64,000 nucleotides of DNA from Anthonomus grandis grandis. Its lineage: Eukaryota > Arthropoda > Insecta > Coleoptera > Curculionidae. Where the stretch lies: assembly GCF_022605725.1 (NCBI RefSeq), contig NC_065562.1:5084001-5148000 (forward strand), written 5' to 3'. The notes under the pieces are model-generated. The model worked only from the letters and a program-made list of their open reading frames with translations, did no database searches and was not told where the DNA came from. Positions 1 through 10,235 of this stretch are shown piece after piece (the stretch's first letter is position 1; each line of letters starts with the position of its first letter). The position numbers and the translations under genes are program-made.

Positions 1-56
1 TATGGGCTATATAACATCATTTTCCCGCTCTGTTGGTATTTAATTTATGCCGTTTT

Positions 57-1000
57 TTATCATGAATAAACGAAAACGTGGAAAATTACCTTTCCAAGTT
101 TTTCCAACTCAGTATTTTCATAAAAGGTTTTCCACCATAACAAAGCACTGAGCTTTTTATTTTCAACAGTTTTCCAAACAAACTCTTTTCCCCAAAGTCC
201 CTCTCGGGATCTGTACATATCAAGTTCTACCATAACATTTTGATCATCGATGGTGTTCACATTTTGACCTATTCGATATATGGCTTCGCAACCCTCAATT
301 TGTTCTTGTGCTGACATTATTAATCCTTGGCTTCTGGGATCCCACAGGCAAGCTGCTAAATGAATAGGTTTTAAAGCGCGTAGTCTTCTATCTTTGAATT
401 TTTGCGTAATTAAACCAGCTTCAGTGGTACGGAATGTCAGAGGTAAAAACTGTTCCAGGTTTTTTTCTATTTCTAAAAATGCCGAATGGACTACGTGAAT
501 GGTATTGTAGTCATCTTCTAAATACGTAATCGAATGTACAATTGGTTTCAAAAGACTGCGAAAGTTTTCTAAATCTGACCAAAACTGATCATCGAGTAAA
601 GTTTGTTTATGATTTGTGAAAGCCTTTATGGCATCTTCGTTTATTGCCATTGTTTGTAATATACATTTTGTAACGACTAAACTATTTAGACACTCCAAGT
701 AACTTCCCCAGCGCGTTTTCACTAGCAAATGTAAAGAGGATTGTATACTTTTTTCAATGTTTAGTTGTTTAAATTCCGCTGTTAACAACTGTGAATTTCT
801 TATGGTTCTTATGATTTCCACACAACAATTAAACAATTTTTTAGCCGTTTCACATTGTAAAATGTCGTTAATTATCAAGTGGAGAGTGTGAGCCATACAA
901 CCTATGACGTGTTAAGTCATATTTCTATATTGAAAAAAATTGTTAAAGATGATTCACTGCATTTCAACATTTAAAAAATTTAGAAAGTTATTACGAAAAT
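57..1000 (-). pseudogene. hAT-type transposase fragment
   Basis: A 278-codon frame (60-896) that continues in frame upstream to about 910. It contains CMAHTLHLIINDI, the C-x-H-x-LNL motif of hAT transposases (DUF4371/ZMYM-like class), then VKTRWGSYLECLNSL, whose TRW motif follows the first domain in this superfamily, and AACLWDPRS near the end, matching the conserved 'A..LDPR' region. The N-terminal zinc finger and the C-terminal dimerisation domain are missing. No paired hAT ends were found. It lies in the intron downstream of the RD-rich kinase exon. It is a fragment, not a functional enzyme. Confidence 0.75.
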
Positions 1001-1335
1001 GGTCTCCTTCAGCAAAAGATGGTGAAATTTCGTCAGACAAACACTTTAAACTTTTTTCAAAAAGCTAAAGAATAATGTTTTTTTTTTTAAATTCTCGTAC
1101 CATGTATTGAAGCATTTATGTTTTTGTATGTGTATACATACAGATAGATATATAGCATAAATACATACTTTAAAAATGTGGCGAGTTTCTGTTTCATTTT
1201 CCTCATGATTATATACCCCGTTATTTATACTCTATACTCACATACTCTCTTTTAAACGGACACCTCAAAGCGGACAAAAGTTACGGAACCGTGAGTGTCC
1301 GCTTATGGGAGCTTTCACTGTATTTAATTTATTTT

Positions 1336-1373
1336 AGGTCTGATGATGCTTTGTTTAAAGCAAAACATAACCT
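1336..1373 (+). ncRNA. Decayed hammerhead-like motif of a Penelope relic
   Basis: AGGT, CTGATGA, a short hairpin (GCTTT/AAAGC), AAAAC and AACCT occur in the same order as in the Penelope-like element at 27303-27341. GAAAC is mutated to AAAAC and the GTA cleavage triplet is lost. I read it as a relic of the same family's terminal ribozyme; downstream sequence to about 1400 resembles it only weakly. Confidence 0.5.
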
Positions 1374-1513
1374 TTACGTTTTAAACTTTACTTTTTATTA
1401 TATCTTTTTTGAGACTGAGACTTTGTGTTTCATTTTAATTTTAATTTAAAGCAGGTCTCTTTGATAATTATGGTGGGCTTTTTTCAACTTGAAAATAGTG
1501 GATTAAGTTTTAC

Positions 1514-1700
1514 CTTTGTTTTCCGAAGATGTATCTCCTCGATGATCCAAGGGAATCGGTTCCGTGTTTGAAGTTTGCGGTCCCGTCGAATTTCTTTTAT
1601 CCCGCTCTTTGTCTCGGTCTCTGTCACTCCTATGATGCTGGTCCCTCTCCGTTCGTTCTTTTCTGTTGTCGGTCGAGGGCTGCGAACTCTGTGTGACTTG
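1514..1700 (-). CDS. GckIII: GckIII exon: arginine/aspartate-rich linker (probable)
   Basis: The acceptor TTGATTCAG precedes 1700 and the frame is phase 0, matching the previous exon's CAG end. It encodes QVTQSSQPSTDNRKERTERD followed by an RD/RE/K-rich low-complexity run (HRSDRDRDKERDKRN) and a polar tail. The frame runs to a TAA at 1503-1505, but AAAG|GTAAAA at 1514/1513 is a good donor. Family members continue with a conserved C-terminal dimerisation/CCM3-binding domain, so I place the exon end at 1514 (phase 1) and expect the last exon(s) left of the window. The alternative is a terminal exon ending at 1503. The RD-rich run is not conserved across the family as I know it, so this exon is less certain than the kinase exons. 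Confidence 0.72.
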
Positions 1701-2220
1701 CTGAATCAAGTAAGTAATAAAATCAAAAAGTTGAAGTCAAATATGGCATTATTTTTATCTAACATAAATTTGTTTTTAACAAAGCTAAAAGATTAAAAAT
1801 AAAGACCCACAAACTACTAGAATATAAAAGTAAAAACTAAAAAAGAAAAATTTAAAATACAAATTGCTGCTTAAAATATAAAATATGTATTTACATACGT
1901 ACAAAAATATAATCCGTAAAACATAACATAAGTATACAGTGAACGGCAAAAATGTTTAAATTGTGGCAACGAAAAAGAGATCATTAATGTACAGTCAGAA
2001 ATTCAGTCTAAACTTGAAATTGTGAAAATTACAGTGTCGACAGGCCTAAAGTCTTACAACATCGAATTAAAGTTATCGATCGGAGCATGCGATAAGTGAT
2101 AGTGATATTATAAATAAGATAATCAAACAAAATGATTTAAATAGTAAATAAAAAATTAAATCATAGGTTTAATTTAATATTCGAAGCTGATGATGTAACC
2201 TACAATTTGTTTATAAATGG
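1701..2220. other. Intron DNA without recognised features
   Basis: AT-rich. No coding signal or repeat that I can name. The right half may be the 5' part of LINE A, whose zinc-knuckle frame starts just after it. Confidence 0.4.
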
Positions 2221-2515
2221 GGGAAAATGAATATAGGGTGGAATCGTTGTCCTGTTTACAATGAATATGGAGTAATTAAATGCTATAATTGTTGTCAATT
2301 CGACCATTTCAGGAAAGAATGTAAACAAAAAAAGTATGTTCCAAGTGTAGTGAAGAACACGACATTAACGAATGCCAAAATAGTTTTAATAAATGTGTAA
2401 ATTGTATCTTATCAAATAAAAAATATGGAATGTCTCTAAATGTCGTCACGTCACTTGGTACGATATAAATCAGTGTGAAACACTGAAGAAGATGGAAAAT
2501 ATGCAAAAAAATTAG
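2221..2515 (+). pseudogene. LINE A ORF1 (gag-like) zinc knuckles
   Basis: Two CCHC knuckles are readable: CYNCCQFDHFRKEC (C-x2-C-x4-H-x4-C) at about 2281-2322 and CSKCSEEHDINEC (C-x2-C-x3-H-x4-C) at about 2345-2385, one frame apart. A further C-x2-C (KCVNC) follows. Two or three CCHC knuckles at the ORF1 end are typical of Jockey/I-type non-LTR retrotransposons, where ORF1 binds RNA in the RNP. The frame breaks repeatedly. The endonuclease of the same element starts about 30 bp downstream on the same strand. Confidence 0.7.
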
Positions 2516-2540
2516 TTTTTTAAATAGCAGTTAGATGCTG

Positions 2541-3255
2541 AAATGGCTAAAAATTCGAGTATTGTATATTTTAATTGTCAGGGTTTTTTAAATAACAAGG
2601 ATAATATGATTATATTTATAAATAATTGGCAATCAAAACCCCTTATGCTTATCTGAAACTCATGTTTGTGAGGAAATTGAGCATTATGAGTTAAACATCG
2701 ATGGATATAGAATTGTGTGTCACAAATAATAGAAGAACGGGAGGAGTAATGGTTTTTATAAGAAGTTACATTAAATATTCCTTAAGAACTATAGATTGTG
2801 TACAAAATTATGTGTGGTGTTTGTGTATTGAATTTTCCTTACATAGAGTTAATAAATATCTGTGTACTGTTATGTATCATTCTCCTCAAAAAGAAAATGC
2901 AAAATTTTTGGATTATTTCGGTAGTTATATCGATCAGTTTGAGGCCATCAACATAATAATGGGAGATTTTAATTTTGATTTATTGAAGCCTTCATTTTAT
3001 GGTGAAAATTATATCCCAAATTTATGCAAATGGTTTTAATCAAATTGTTAATACTTCCACGCGCATTACTGATAGTAGCAGAACCCTAATTGATTACATT
3101 ATCACGAACGATATAAAACGATATAATCTTATAAGGTACATTTAACGCCTAAAATTACTGACCATTGTATGTTGTCTATTTATCCTGAACAAAAATTTAA
3201 CGAAAATTGTGATATAGTCATTTGACATAGATCTATGAAAGAATATAGTACCGAT
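2541..3255 (+). pseudogene. LINE A ORF2 endonuclease domain
   Basis: Apurinic-type endonuclease of a non-LTR retrotransposon, broken by frameshifts. Visible in order: VYFNCQGFLNNKDN (N-terminal strand), LSETHVCEE (the catalytic-Glu strand), RRTGGVMVFIR, YHSPQKENA, IIMGDFNFDLL (GDFN motif), then SRTLIDYIIT and ITDHCML (SDH-like motif) near 3070-3180. Its reverse transcriptase is found at 5575-7553, so the element is interrupted by about 2.3 kb that includes a minus-strand LINE and a SINE. Confidence 0.8.
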
Positions 3256-3297
3256 GTTGATACAGATAACAGTCAGTTGTTGACCGATTGATCTTTA

Positions 3298-3640
3298 AGA
3301 TAATGATAGTTCAACTGCCTAAAAAAATCGTTCTTATTCCAGGCAGTTGAAAACGACAATGTATTCACTGCCTGAAATTTTTTTCTTTTTATACCAGGAA
3401 GTTGGTCTCGAAAATTCTGCTGCCTAAAAAAATAATAAAAACAGTGAGAGTCGTATGCACTTAGGTTATGCATAAAATCTATATTTCTTTAATTAGGTTT
3501 GGATTAGAAAACAATGTAATCCGTTAAGTAATTAATGCTCGCGATCATGATGGTTCAACTGTCTGGAAAAATTTAGATTTTATTCCAGGCAGTTTAGTAC
3601 GATAATGCTTTCAGTACCTGGATTTTTTTTGCATATCAAT
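3298..3640. repeat. Pair of diverged direct repeats (about 245-bp period)
   Basis: The module around 3298-3400 ('GATAATGATAGTTCAACTG', then 'ATTCCAGGCAGTT', then 'CGACAATGTATTCACTGCC') recurs at about 3543-3635 ('GATCATGATGGTTCAACTG', 'ATTCCAGGCAGTT', 'CGATAATGCTTTCAGTACC'). Within each unit CCAGGCAGTT and AACTGCC are inverted. The nature is unknown. Confidence 0.6.
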
Positions 3641-3649
3641 AACTTCGCA

Positions 3650-4740
3650 ATTAATGTTCACTTTCTGGAAATCCATCACTTGCTTACTTTTTTGTATAAA
3701 TTGTTGCAAAATTTTCGACCCACTTCTTTTGACTTTTCCCAATTTCCATATATTTTGTCTTCATAGTACTTTCTCTTTTCATCCCTTATAACTTATAACT
3801 AACATCGTTCCCGCAAACTTTACATCTATTGCGCTTGTAGGTCATTTAAATTGATAAACTCAATATATTATCCTCTACTTTGCAAGATTTTTGACTCTCT
3901 TAAATATACATTATTGTGCAAAACTTCAATTGTGTAGTGATCACTAATTCTTAAACTTTCTAATACCTTTACCTGACTGGGTTGTGTTATGTGCCACATT
4001 AAATAAACTCACTTCAATTAAAATATTTTTAAAATTTCCGCGTTCTAAAATCGATATTAAAGTCACCAGTTATCCTTATTATAGAATTTAACCCTTAAAG
4101 AACTAGGAGACCTATAAAGAGAAACTATAAAATATTTTCTATTGTTCTTCTTCTTCTTCCTCAAATACAATGGACTCGCGTCGTATTTCGACGGCCGCCC
4201 AATATTGTTGTTTATGGACCTACAGTTTAACGTGGGTTCCGAACCACAATGTTTTGTTTTTATAAGACAAACACAAACAACCATGCCCATGCCGGGATTC
4301 GAACTTGAGACCACACGATTGCATCGTGAACGCTTTGCCCACGATGCTACCGGGGTCGGCATTTTCTATTGTTATGAACTATCTCAATTACAATCAACTA
4401 ATATTTTTTCTGTTTACACATCTGCATTTTGTGTTTAATTTTTACTAACATAGATTAATCCTCCAACGGTTTCTCTATTGTCACTATCCACTCTATAGAC
4501 CTCATAACCAGCAATGTAATTTTTTGTGTCCCAAATATTATCTGTTAAGCATGTCTCAGATAATGCGACTACTAATGCATTTTTATTAAAGGTTAAGTCA
4601 CAAATTGCATCAAAATGGGCTGTTAAACTAGAAGCATTAAGATATTATAAAAAATTGGCCTACATCCACTTCTAAAAAATTATCATTTGCAAGATTTACA
4701 GTAATTATTGATTGATTATTTGGATATGCCTATTTTCCAC
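3650..4740 (-). pseudogene. Minus-strand LINE, ORF2 endonuclease (SINE-split)
   Basis: Reading leftwards from about 4640: ALSETCLTDNIWDTKNY, YEVYRVDSDNRETVGGLIYV (endonuclease strands), then SLYRSPSSLRVKFYN left of the SINE, ITGDFNIDF (GDFN motif, about 4050), SLRISDHYTIE (SDH motif, about 3925), and RKYYEDKIYGNWEKSKEVGR (about 3700-3780), the basic linker before the RT. The RT itself is absent, so the copy ends near 3650. It sits between the endonuclease and RT halves of plus-strand LINE A, and I infer that it is nested there. A SINE is inserted between its two endonuclease halves. Confidence 0.7.
4147..4360 (-). repeat. tRNA-derived SINE with exact 13-bp target duplication
   Basis: On the minus strand the unit starts GCCGACCCCGGTAGCATCG, contains a box-A-like TAGCATCGTGG and a box-B-like AGTTCGAATCC, then a GC-richer body (GGCGGCCGTCGAAATACGAC), and ends in a (GAA)n tail. 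The 13-bp sequence ATTTTCTATTGTT lies immediately on both sides (4134-4146 and 4361-4373). The head folds with a CACG/CGTG anticodon stem and a 7-nt loop giving anticodon GCA (Cys-like), but the T-arm does not pair. It is therefore a pol III-type retroposon, not a working tRNA gene. It has inserted into the endonuclease of the minus-strand LINE. Confidence 0.85.
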
Positions 4741-4809
4741 CTATTTTTTATTTAATTCAACATCTATAAACGAAGATATAGTTCGTACATATATAAGGTT
4801 TGACTTACT

Positions 4810-5465
4810 TTACAATTACAAATAATTAAGTTTATCTGCCGTCGTAAGTCTATTTTCAAATTGATTATTTATATCAATTTTAACTATTTTCCCCTCGCTG
4901 TAATAGTCTAATTTATGGGCATAGCTTTTGCTATTGGATTTGTTCACTTTATTTTCCAAATTATTAAATCTGTATTTAAAGTAGAGAACAGAGGTAAAAA
5001 TAATATTTGTATAGGTACAATATTTCATTTTACTGTTAATATCTTCTATAATAGAAGCAAAACATGCTGATAGATCCTCGGAGTATCTTGATCGTTATTA
5101 TGGATTGAAATTATTTTATGTTTATTTATATTTATAAGATCTTGAGGCTTTTTAGTTCTATGCCACCATTTTTTATATCATATTCTAGGGTCTTAATTAC
5201 TCTATTCAAGTTTTCCTTCCAGGCATCAATTGCCTTTTCTCATCTGATGAGCTGCTTGCTTTGTAGATTTATATTCTTTAGTATTTTTTCAATATTTTCT
5301 CTAAGCATATTCAGTCATTTTTTAATTTCTGCAAATCCTTTTCATAGTTCTTGCTTTGTAATTTTACCTAATTTTGTTTCTTTATTTCTATTTCTAATTG
5401 AATATTTTTATCTTGTACCTCGCTTTTTAGAACTTCAATACAAAATTATGTTTTTGGGACTGAAT
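4810..5465 (-). pseudogene. Minus-strand LINE, ORF1 relic (coiled coil, esterase-like)
   Basis: Upstream of the minus-strand endonuclease. 5150-5465 reads as broken frames rich in K/E/L (for example VQDKNIQLEIEIKKQN), which suggests a coiled coil. 4816-5028 holds MKYCTYTNIIFTSVLYFKYR, similar to the 'TNIIxxSVPYR' strand of the SGNH-esterase-like ORF1 found in some CR1/L2-group LINEs. Assignment rests on position and composition; the esterase suggestion is weak. Confidence 0.45.
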
Positions 5466-5574
5466 GGATGAATGACAGTGCGGATGCAAATAGCAAATAT
5501 TTTTATAATTTGACATTCTGATATTTTAAATCAAATGTGTCCTAAACAAAAGTCTATTATACAGCAGAAATATT

Positions 5575-7553
5575 TGCATAAGGGGTAGATAACTAAAGAT
5601 ATTAGGGAAAGGATGGATAAAAGGGCCAAACTGTATGTTAGAGCCGTCAGGGAAAATAATAATGTCATCTGGAGGGAATATTAAAAAGTACGAAACTCTT
5701 TGGTTGGTCTAATTAAGGGAGAAAAAGATAAGTTTTGTAGAGAAATTATTAATGAGAACATAAACAATCCCCGCGAATTGTGGAAAAACCTAAAAATATT
5801 ACTTCCAGGAAAAAACCCTTCATTGCCCCAAGAGATTAAATTCGACAATCAATTAATATCTAACGAATTAACGATAGCTACAGAATTTAACAAATATTTC
5901 ATAAATAGGATTGAGAAAATTGTAAATACCATTCCAGGAAATTCTTTTTTTACAGACGAGACGGGTGCCACTGCTGACCAGTATAGTATATTTTTATTTT
6001 TCAAAGAAATATCTTGAATCTCTCTAATTGATTTAAGGAAAATTTTAAAGAGTTTAAAAAATGTGGGGGGTGGTGGTGAGAATGGTATCTCAAAACGAGT
6101 GTTGTGCGATATTTGTGATGTTGTTGGAAATCGTTTGTTAAATATTGTAAATGAATCACTTTCGAGTGGGATTTTCCCTGAGGCATGGAAGGAGTCAACT
6201 GTGATTTCTGTGCCAAAGGTTCAAAATACTTTTGAAAACAAATCATAGTGAATTTAGACCCATAAATACAGAGAAAAGGTGTTGGGACTTGTTGTAAAAG
6301 AGCAATTACTGAATTACTGCAATAATAATAACATTTTGGTTATAAATCAGTCTGGTTTCCGTGAAAGTCACTCTTGTGAATCTGTAATCATTAATATCAT
6401 ATGTCACAGTTTTCTAAAGGAAATTGATAAGGGTAATTATGTATTAGCAATATTTTTAGATTTCCGAAGGGCATTTGAAACAGTTGACAGAAAGTTCTTT
6501 TTGAAAAAACTTAAATTTTTTGGTATTGGGCAGACCATATTAAGTTGGTTTGAATCATATTTATCCAGTGAAAAAAAGTTAAATTTAAAAACTGTATTTC
6601 AGAGTCACTAAATGTTGAGTTTGCAGTTCCGCAGGGTACTGTTTTGGGTCCTCTATTATTTCTAATTTACATAAATGATATAGTCAAATCTGCTAATCGA
6701 TACAAAATGGAATTATTTACTGATGATACAAGGATTTGTTTGTCAGGGAATGAGATAAACCATATTATTATGCAAGAGTGTGAATAATGAACTAAAAGGC
6801 TTGTTTGAGTGGCTTTGTAATAATAATCTTAGTATTAATACATTGAAATCAAAATTTTGTTTATTTGGAAAAAAAAATAAGTTGTTGAATATTGATTTGG
6901 AAAATTTGAATATTAGGATCAATGACACAAGAATAAGTCACGAAAATCAAATTAAATATTTAGGAGTTATATTTGATTCAAATCTAAGTTTTTACACACA
7001 TGTTGACTATATCACAAGAAAATTTGCAAAAAAAGTTGGTTTTATTGCCAGGGTAGGATTTAAATTGTCACTAGGTACAAAGTTGTTATTGTATAATAGC
7101 ATTGCAGCACCACATCTCGAATTTTGCGCAACACTTTCGTATAATCTACCCAATTTTAAAATAGAAGAACTGCAACTTGTACAAAATAGAGCTATGAGAA
7201 CCATTTTAAACTGTAATAGATACACACCTATCTCAACAATGGTTAACGTATGCAATATGTTATCTGTAAAATGTATATGTTTATCTGTAAAATGTAAAAT
7301 GTGTGATTTTTTTATATTTTTCTGCAAAAATTATGTTTTTTTCAGCAAGGTGTCACCTAATAATATCAGTAAAAGTATTCACTTATACAATAAAGTTTTT
7401 ATTAGTAATACTCCTGGTGAATCTGGTGATCTCCAAAAAATATTTCCCATGGATAAGCACCACCCTCCTCCCAACCTCAAAGGGTGTTTCCCCTTAAATA
7501 GATGGGGGAAATTTTTGTTTTGGGTAAATATTAGGGTAAATATGTTTAGGTAA
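5575..7553 (+). pseudogene. LINE A ORF2 reverse transcriptase and C-terminal tail
   Basis: Linker (RERMDKRAKLYVRAVREN and 'NPRELWKNLKILLPGK') from about 5600, then RT blocks: QSGFRESHSCESVI, LAIFLDFRRAFETVDR (catalytic D), FAVPQGTVLGPLLFLIYIND, LFTDDTRI in place of the usual F/YADD (so the second Asp pair is kept as TDD), NTLKSKFCLFG, IKYLGVIFDSNLSF, and the tail 'LLLYNSIAAPHLEFCATLSY'. Frames are broken near 6018, 6240, 6610 and 6785; the C-terminal part (6780-7553) is one open frame. It is the 3' continuation of LINE A (2221-3255) and is inactive. Confidence 0.85.
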
Positions 7554-7788
7554 ATCAAGTAGAAAGGCATAAAGTTTAATAATTTAAAAAAAAAAACAAA
7601 AAACACTTCTTGTATCACTATCTATTTTTTATGCCTTTTTTAATAGTACTGCAATAAAACTGCCGCCGAAACTCTTCCCCTATTGATACAACGAAGATTT
7701 CAACGTTAATGACCCAAAGTATGTTAAAATCTTTAGTTTCTTCTTAAAGAATATCACGATAACTAAATGGCCAGCCACCATTTATACA
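7554..7788. other. Probable LINE A 3' region
   Basis: No coding signal. It lies between the end of the RT frame and the TA flanking element A. No poly(A) or simple-repeat tail is evident. Confidence 0.35.
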
Positions 7789-8539
7789 TACAGTGCTTTT
7801 CATTTTAAAACAAACCACCCTTAATAACTTCTAAAAAAAAAGACATCAATTTCGATATACAGGGGGACGTTTAATTTTATATTTGACAAAGTTCAGTCAA
7901 TCACCTCTTCACCTTCAGCTAACCTCTATATCTTTGATATGTCAAATTGAAACCTCCATCGTATGAATATGTTGTTTATTGATATGTTGTATATTTGTAT
8001 ATGTATATGTTGTTTTGTGATGTTTATATTGTTTGAATGTTTTTAAGATTGTAAGCAACATTAAAATGTCAAGTCAACAGTGCTAACAAAAAAAATTAAA
8101 TCGGTTGACGTACCAGTGAACAGTGACCAAAAATGCCTGGGAATAATGGATGTTTTATCGACCTCAAACTTATTGTATTTTAAATGACTAAACCCATTAA
8201 TCTAATAAAGTGTGATACATCATTTTAAAGGGCATACAATCTGTTATCTAACCAAATCGAAAAAAACAAAAGTGGCTGACGTATAAGGGAATAGTAAGCA
8301 AAAATGTTTAGTCATAAAAGACATTTTATCAACTTAAACTCTAGTCAACTGGTAGCCTCATAGTGTCACACATTATTTTAAATGACAAACAATTGATATA
8401 ACAATTCATCTTACTTCGCCAAAAAAATTGATGCAACTTAAAGCAATTTACCAGTAAAAATATATGGTAATAAACAGTTCATTGAGTCCAACTTTTTTGT
8501 GTGGATGAAATTGGTGTTGAGGTCCTAACGAATATAATT

Positions 8540-8680
8540 TGTATTTCCAACAATACGGAGCTGCCCTGGACTACGCTTTGAGAATTCTAAATAAAGTTTC
8601 CAGGGATGTGGATTGGCAGGCGTGGTGCAATTGAATGGCCCGCACGGACGCAAGACTTAACACCACTAGATTTTTTCTAT
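8540..8680 (+). pseudogene. Element A transposase C-terminal relic
   Basis: Broken frames give QQYGAA (where relatives have QQDGAPA, so the second catalytic Asp is lost), then WIGRRGAIEWPARTQDLTPL followed by DFF. This is the region containing the third Asp of the IS630-Tc1-mariner catalytic triad. The fragment stops where minus-strand LINE S begins. Confidence 0.7.
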
Positions 8681-8689
8681 ACTCAACAT

Positions 8690-10135
8690 GGTGGTGCCAC
8701 TTTAGGTTTTCATCCAAAATAACACCTAAATATTTAACCTTGGTCTGCCTTTTTATTTGCTGGGTGCAAGAACATTCAGTTATGCCACAGTCGTTTTCGT
8801 ATAATGTGATCTCTTTTAATTTGCAAACCGTCTCATCCTATCCGCAACAGTCTTTACATCCTTCCAATACTTTTCCTTAATCATTATTGCGGTATCGTCT
8901 ACAAAACACACCATGCCGACATTAGGTAACAACTGGAACAACTTATTAACATATATAGAGAACAATATCGGTCCAAGGACAGTTCCCTGTGGCACACCAT
9001 ATTCTACCAACCTAGGCAAACTGACACATCCATTTATTTTGGTGCTTTGTGTTCTTTGGTTAATGTAACTTTCAAACAGGTTGTAAGGGATCCCTCGAAT
9101 TCCAATATTTTCCAGATTTTTTAGCAGAATATCATGTGTCACAGTGTCGAACGCTTTGCTGAGGTCCAGAAATATTGCCATATACCTCTCGTCACAGTCG
9201 AAACACTTTCCTATCTGTTCTGTAAAACAATTGACTGCATCTTCTGTACTTTTATTTTGTTTAAATCCAAATTGAAATTGCGACAAAAAATCATTTTTTT
9301 TTTTCTAAAAACTCGTTAAATCTAAGTTTCATGCATTTGTCTATGATTTTTGAAAGATTACTGGTTAAAGCTATGGGTCTATAATTACTAATAATTTTTT
9401 TCTCCCGATTTATGCAACTATTATTTCGTCAGCCCCGAATGCTGCATTAGTCTTAAGAGTGCTTATTAATTGAATTAATTCATTTTCCGTTATAGGTTTA
9501 AGATACATAGAGTTTCCACTTGGATTATTTTTTGGGTTTAAGCTGGCCTGTCTTGGATTATTAATTTTACCCGCCATAATTTTTCAATTGTGCTGAAATA
9601 GGAATTAAAAGCATCTGCAATATTATCATCTCCCGCAATTTCACCACCGCAGCTGTTGTCAATTACAGCTGCATATTCGCAGACCGATCTTGTTCTCTCG
9701 TTTGTTGCTTCTTTGACCACCTTCCAGACCTGTTTTATGTTATGTTTATTTTCCGCGAGTTTGTTAGAGAAATATTTTTTTGTAATATTAATTAATCTTG
9801 ACATGTTATTACGATAGTCCTTAAATGTTTTATTAGTTTCATTATTCTTAAGTCTAGCACTTTTCTTTTTTAATTTGTCTCTCGTTCTAATAGAATTAAT
9901 TATACCGAGAGTAATCCAGGGTTTTAATTTACGATCTTTACATTTAATATATGCTTTGCGTTGCTGCTGGCGTTTTCGAAAATTACTTTAATTGATGTTA
10001 CGAAATTAGTAGCACATTCATCAGAATCATTGGAATTTAATATTTGTTCCCACGTTTCATTCTCCAAAGCCCTTTTTACTTGATCATAGCCGATTTTTTT
10101 CACACTTGTATTTTTACTACATATAGATTCTCTTT
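8690..10135 (-). pseudogene. LINE S: linker and reverse transcriptase
   Basis: Minus strand, from about 10130 down: RALENETWEQILNS; LKPWITLGIINSIRTRDKLK and KSARLKN, the usual endonuclease-RT linker; 'AENKHNIKQVWKVVKEAT'; 'ISNYRPIALTSNLSKIIDK' (RT start, about 9380); FGFKQNKSTEDAV; MAIFLDLSKAFDTVTHDILL (catalytic D); 'VEYGVPQGTVLGPILFSI'; CFVDDTAI (VDD in place of ADD); and VKYLGVILDENLKWHHHVE just before 8690. The endonuclease and 3' end are missing. It lies within element A. The largest open pieces are 8816-9286 and 9538-9804. Confidence 0.85.
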
Positions 10136-10235
10136 GTAAGTAAAATTGTTTCTAAGATAACATAAAAATGTATAATATCTAAGCAGCTAAAACTTTTCCA
10201 TATTCCTTAACTAACAATAAATATATATATATATA
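10136..10235. repeat. AT-rich spacer ending in (AT)n before element B
   Basis: A run of alternating AT at 10220-10236 provides the TA target of element B. Nothing else is recognised. Confidence 0.5.

Noticed and set aside
1575..1796. A 73-codon plus-strand frame opposite the RD-rich kinase exon
   Set aside because: Shadow of the minus-strand exon; crosses its splice acceptor.
4280..4360. A tRNA gene
   Set aside because: Box A and box B are present but the T-arm does not pair and the unit has a SINE body, a GAA tail and target duplications.
5118..5471. A 117-codon plus-strand hydrophobic frame
   Set aside because: Complement of a K/E-rich minus-strand ORF1 region; hydrophobicity is a strand artefact.
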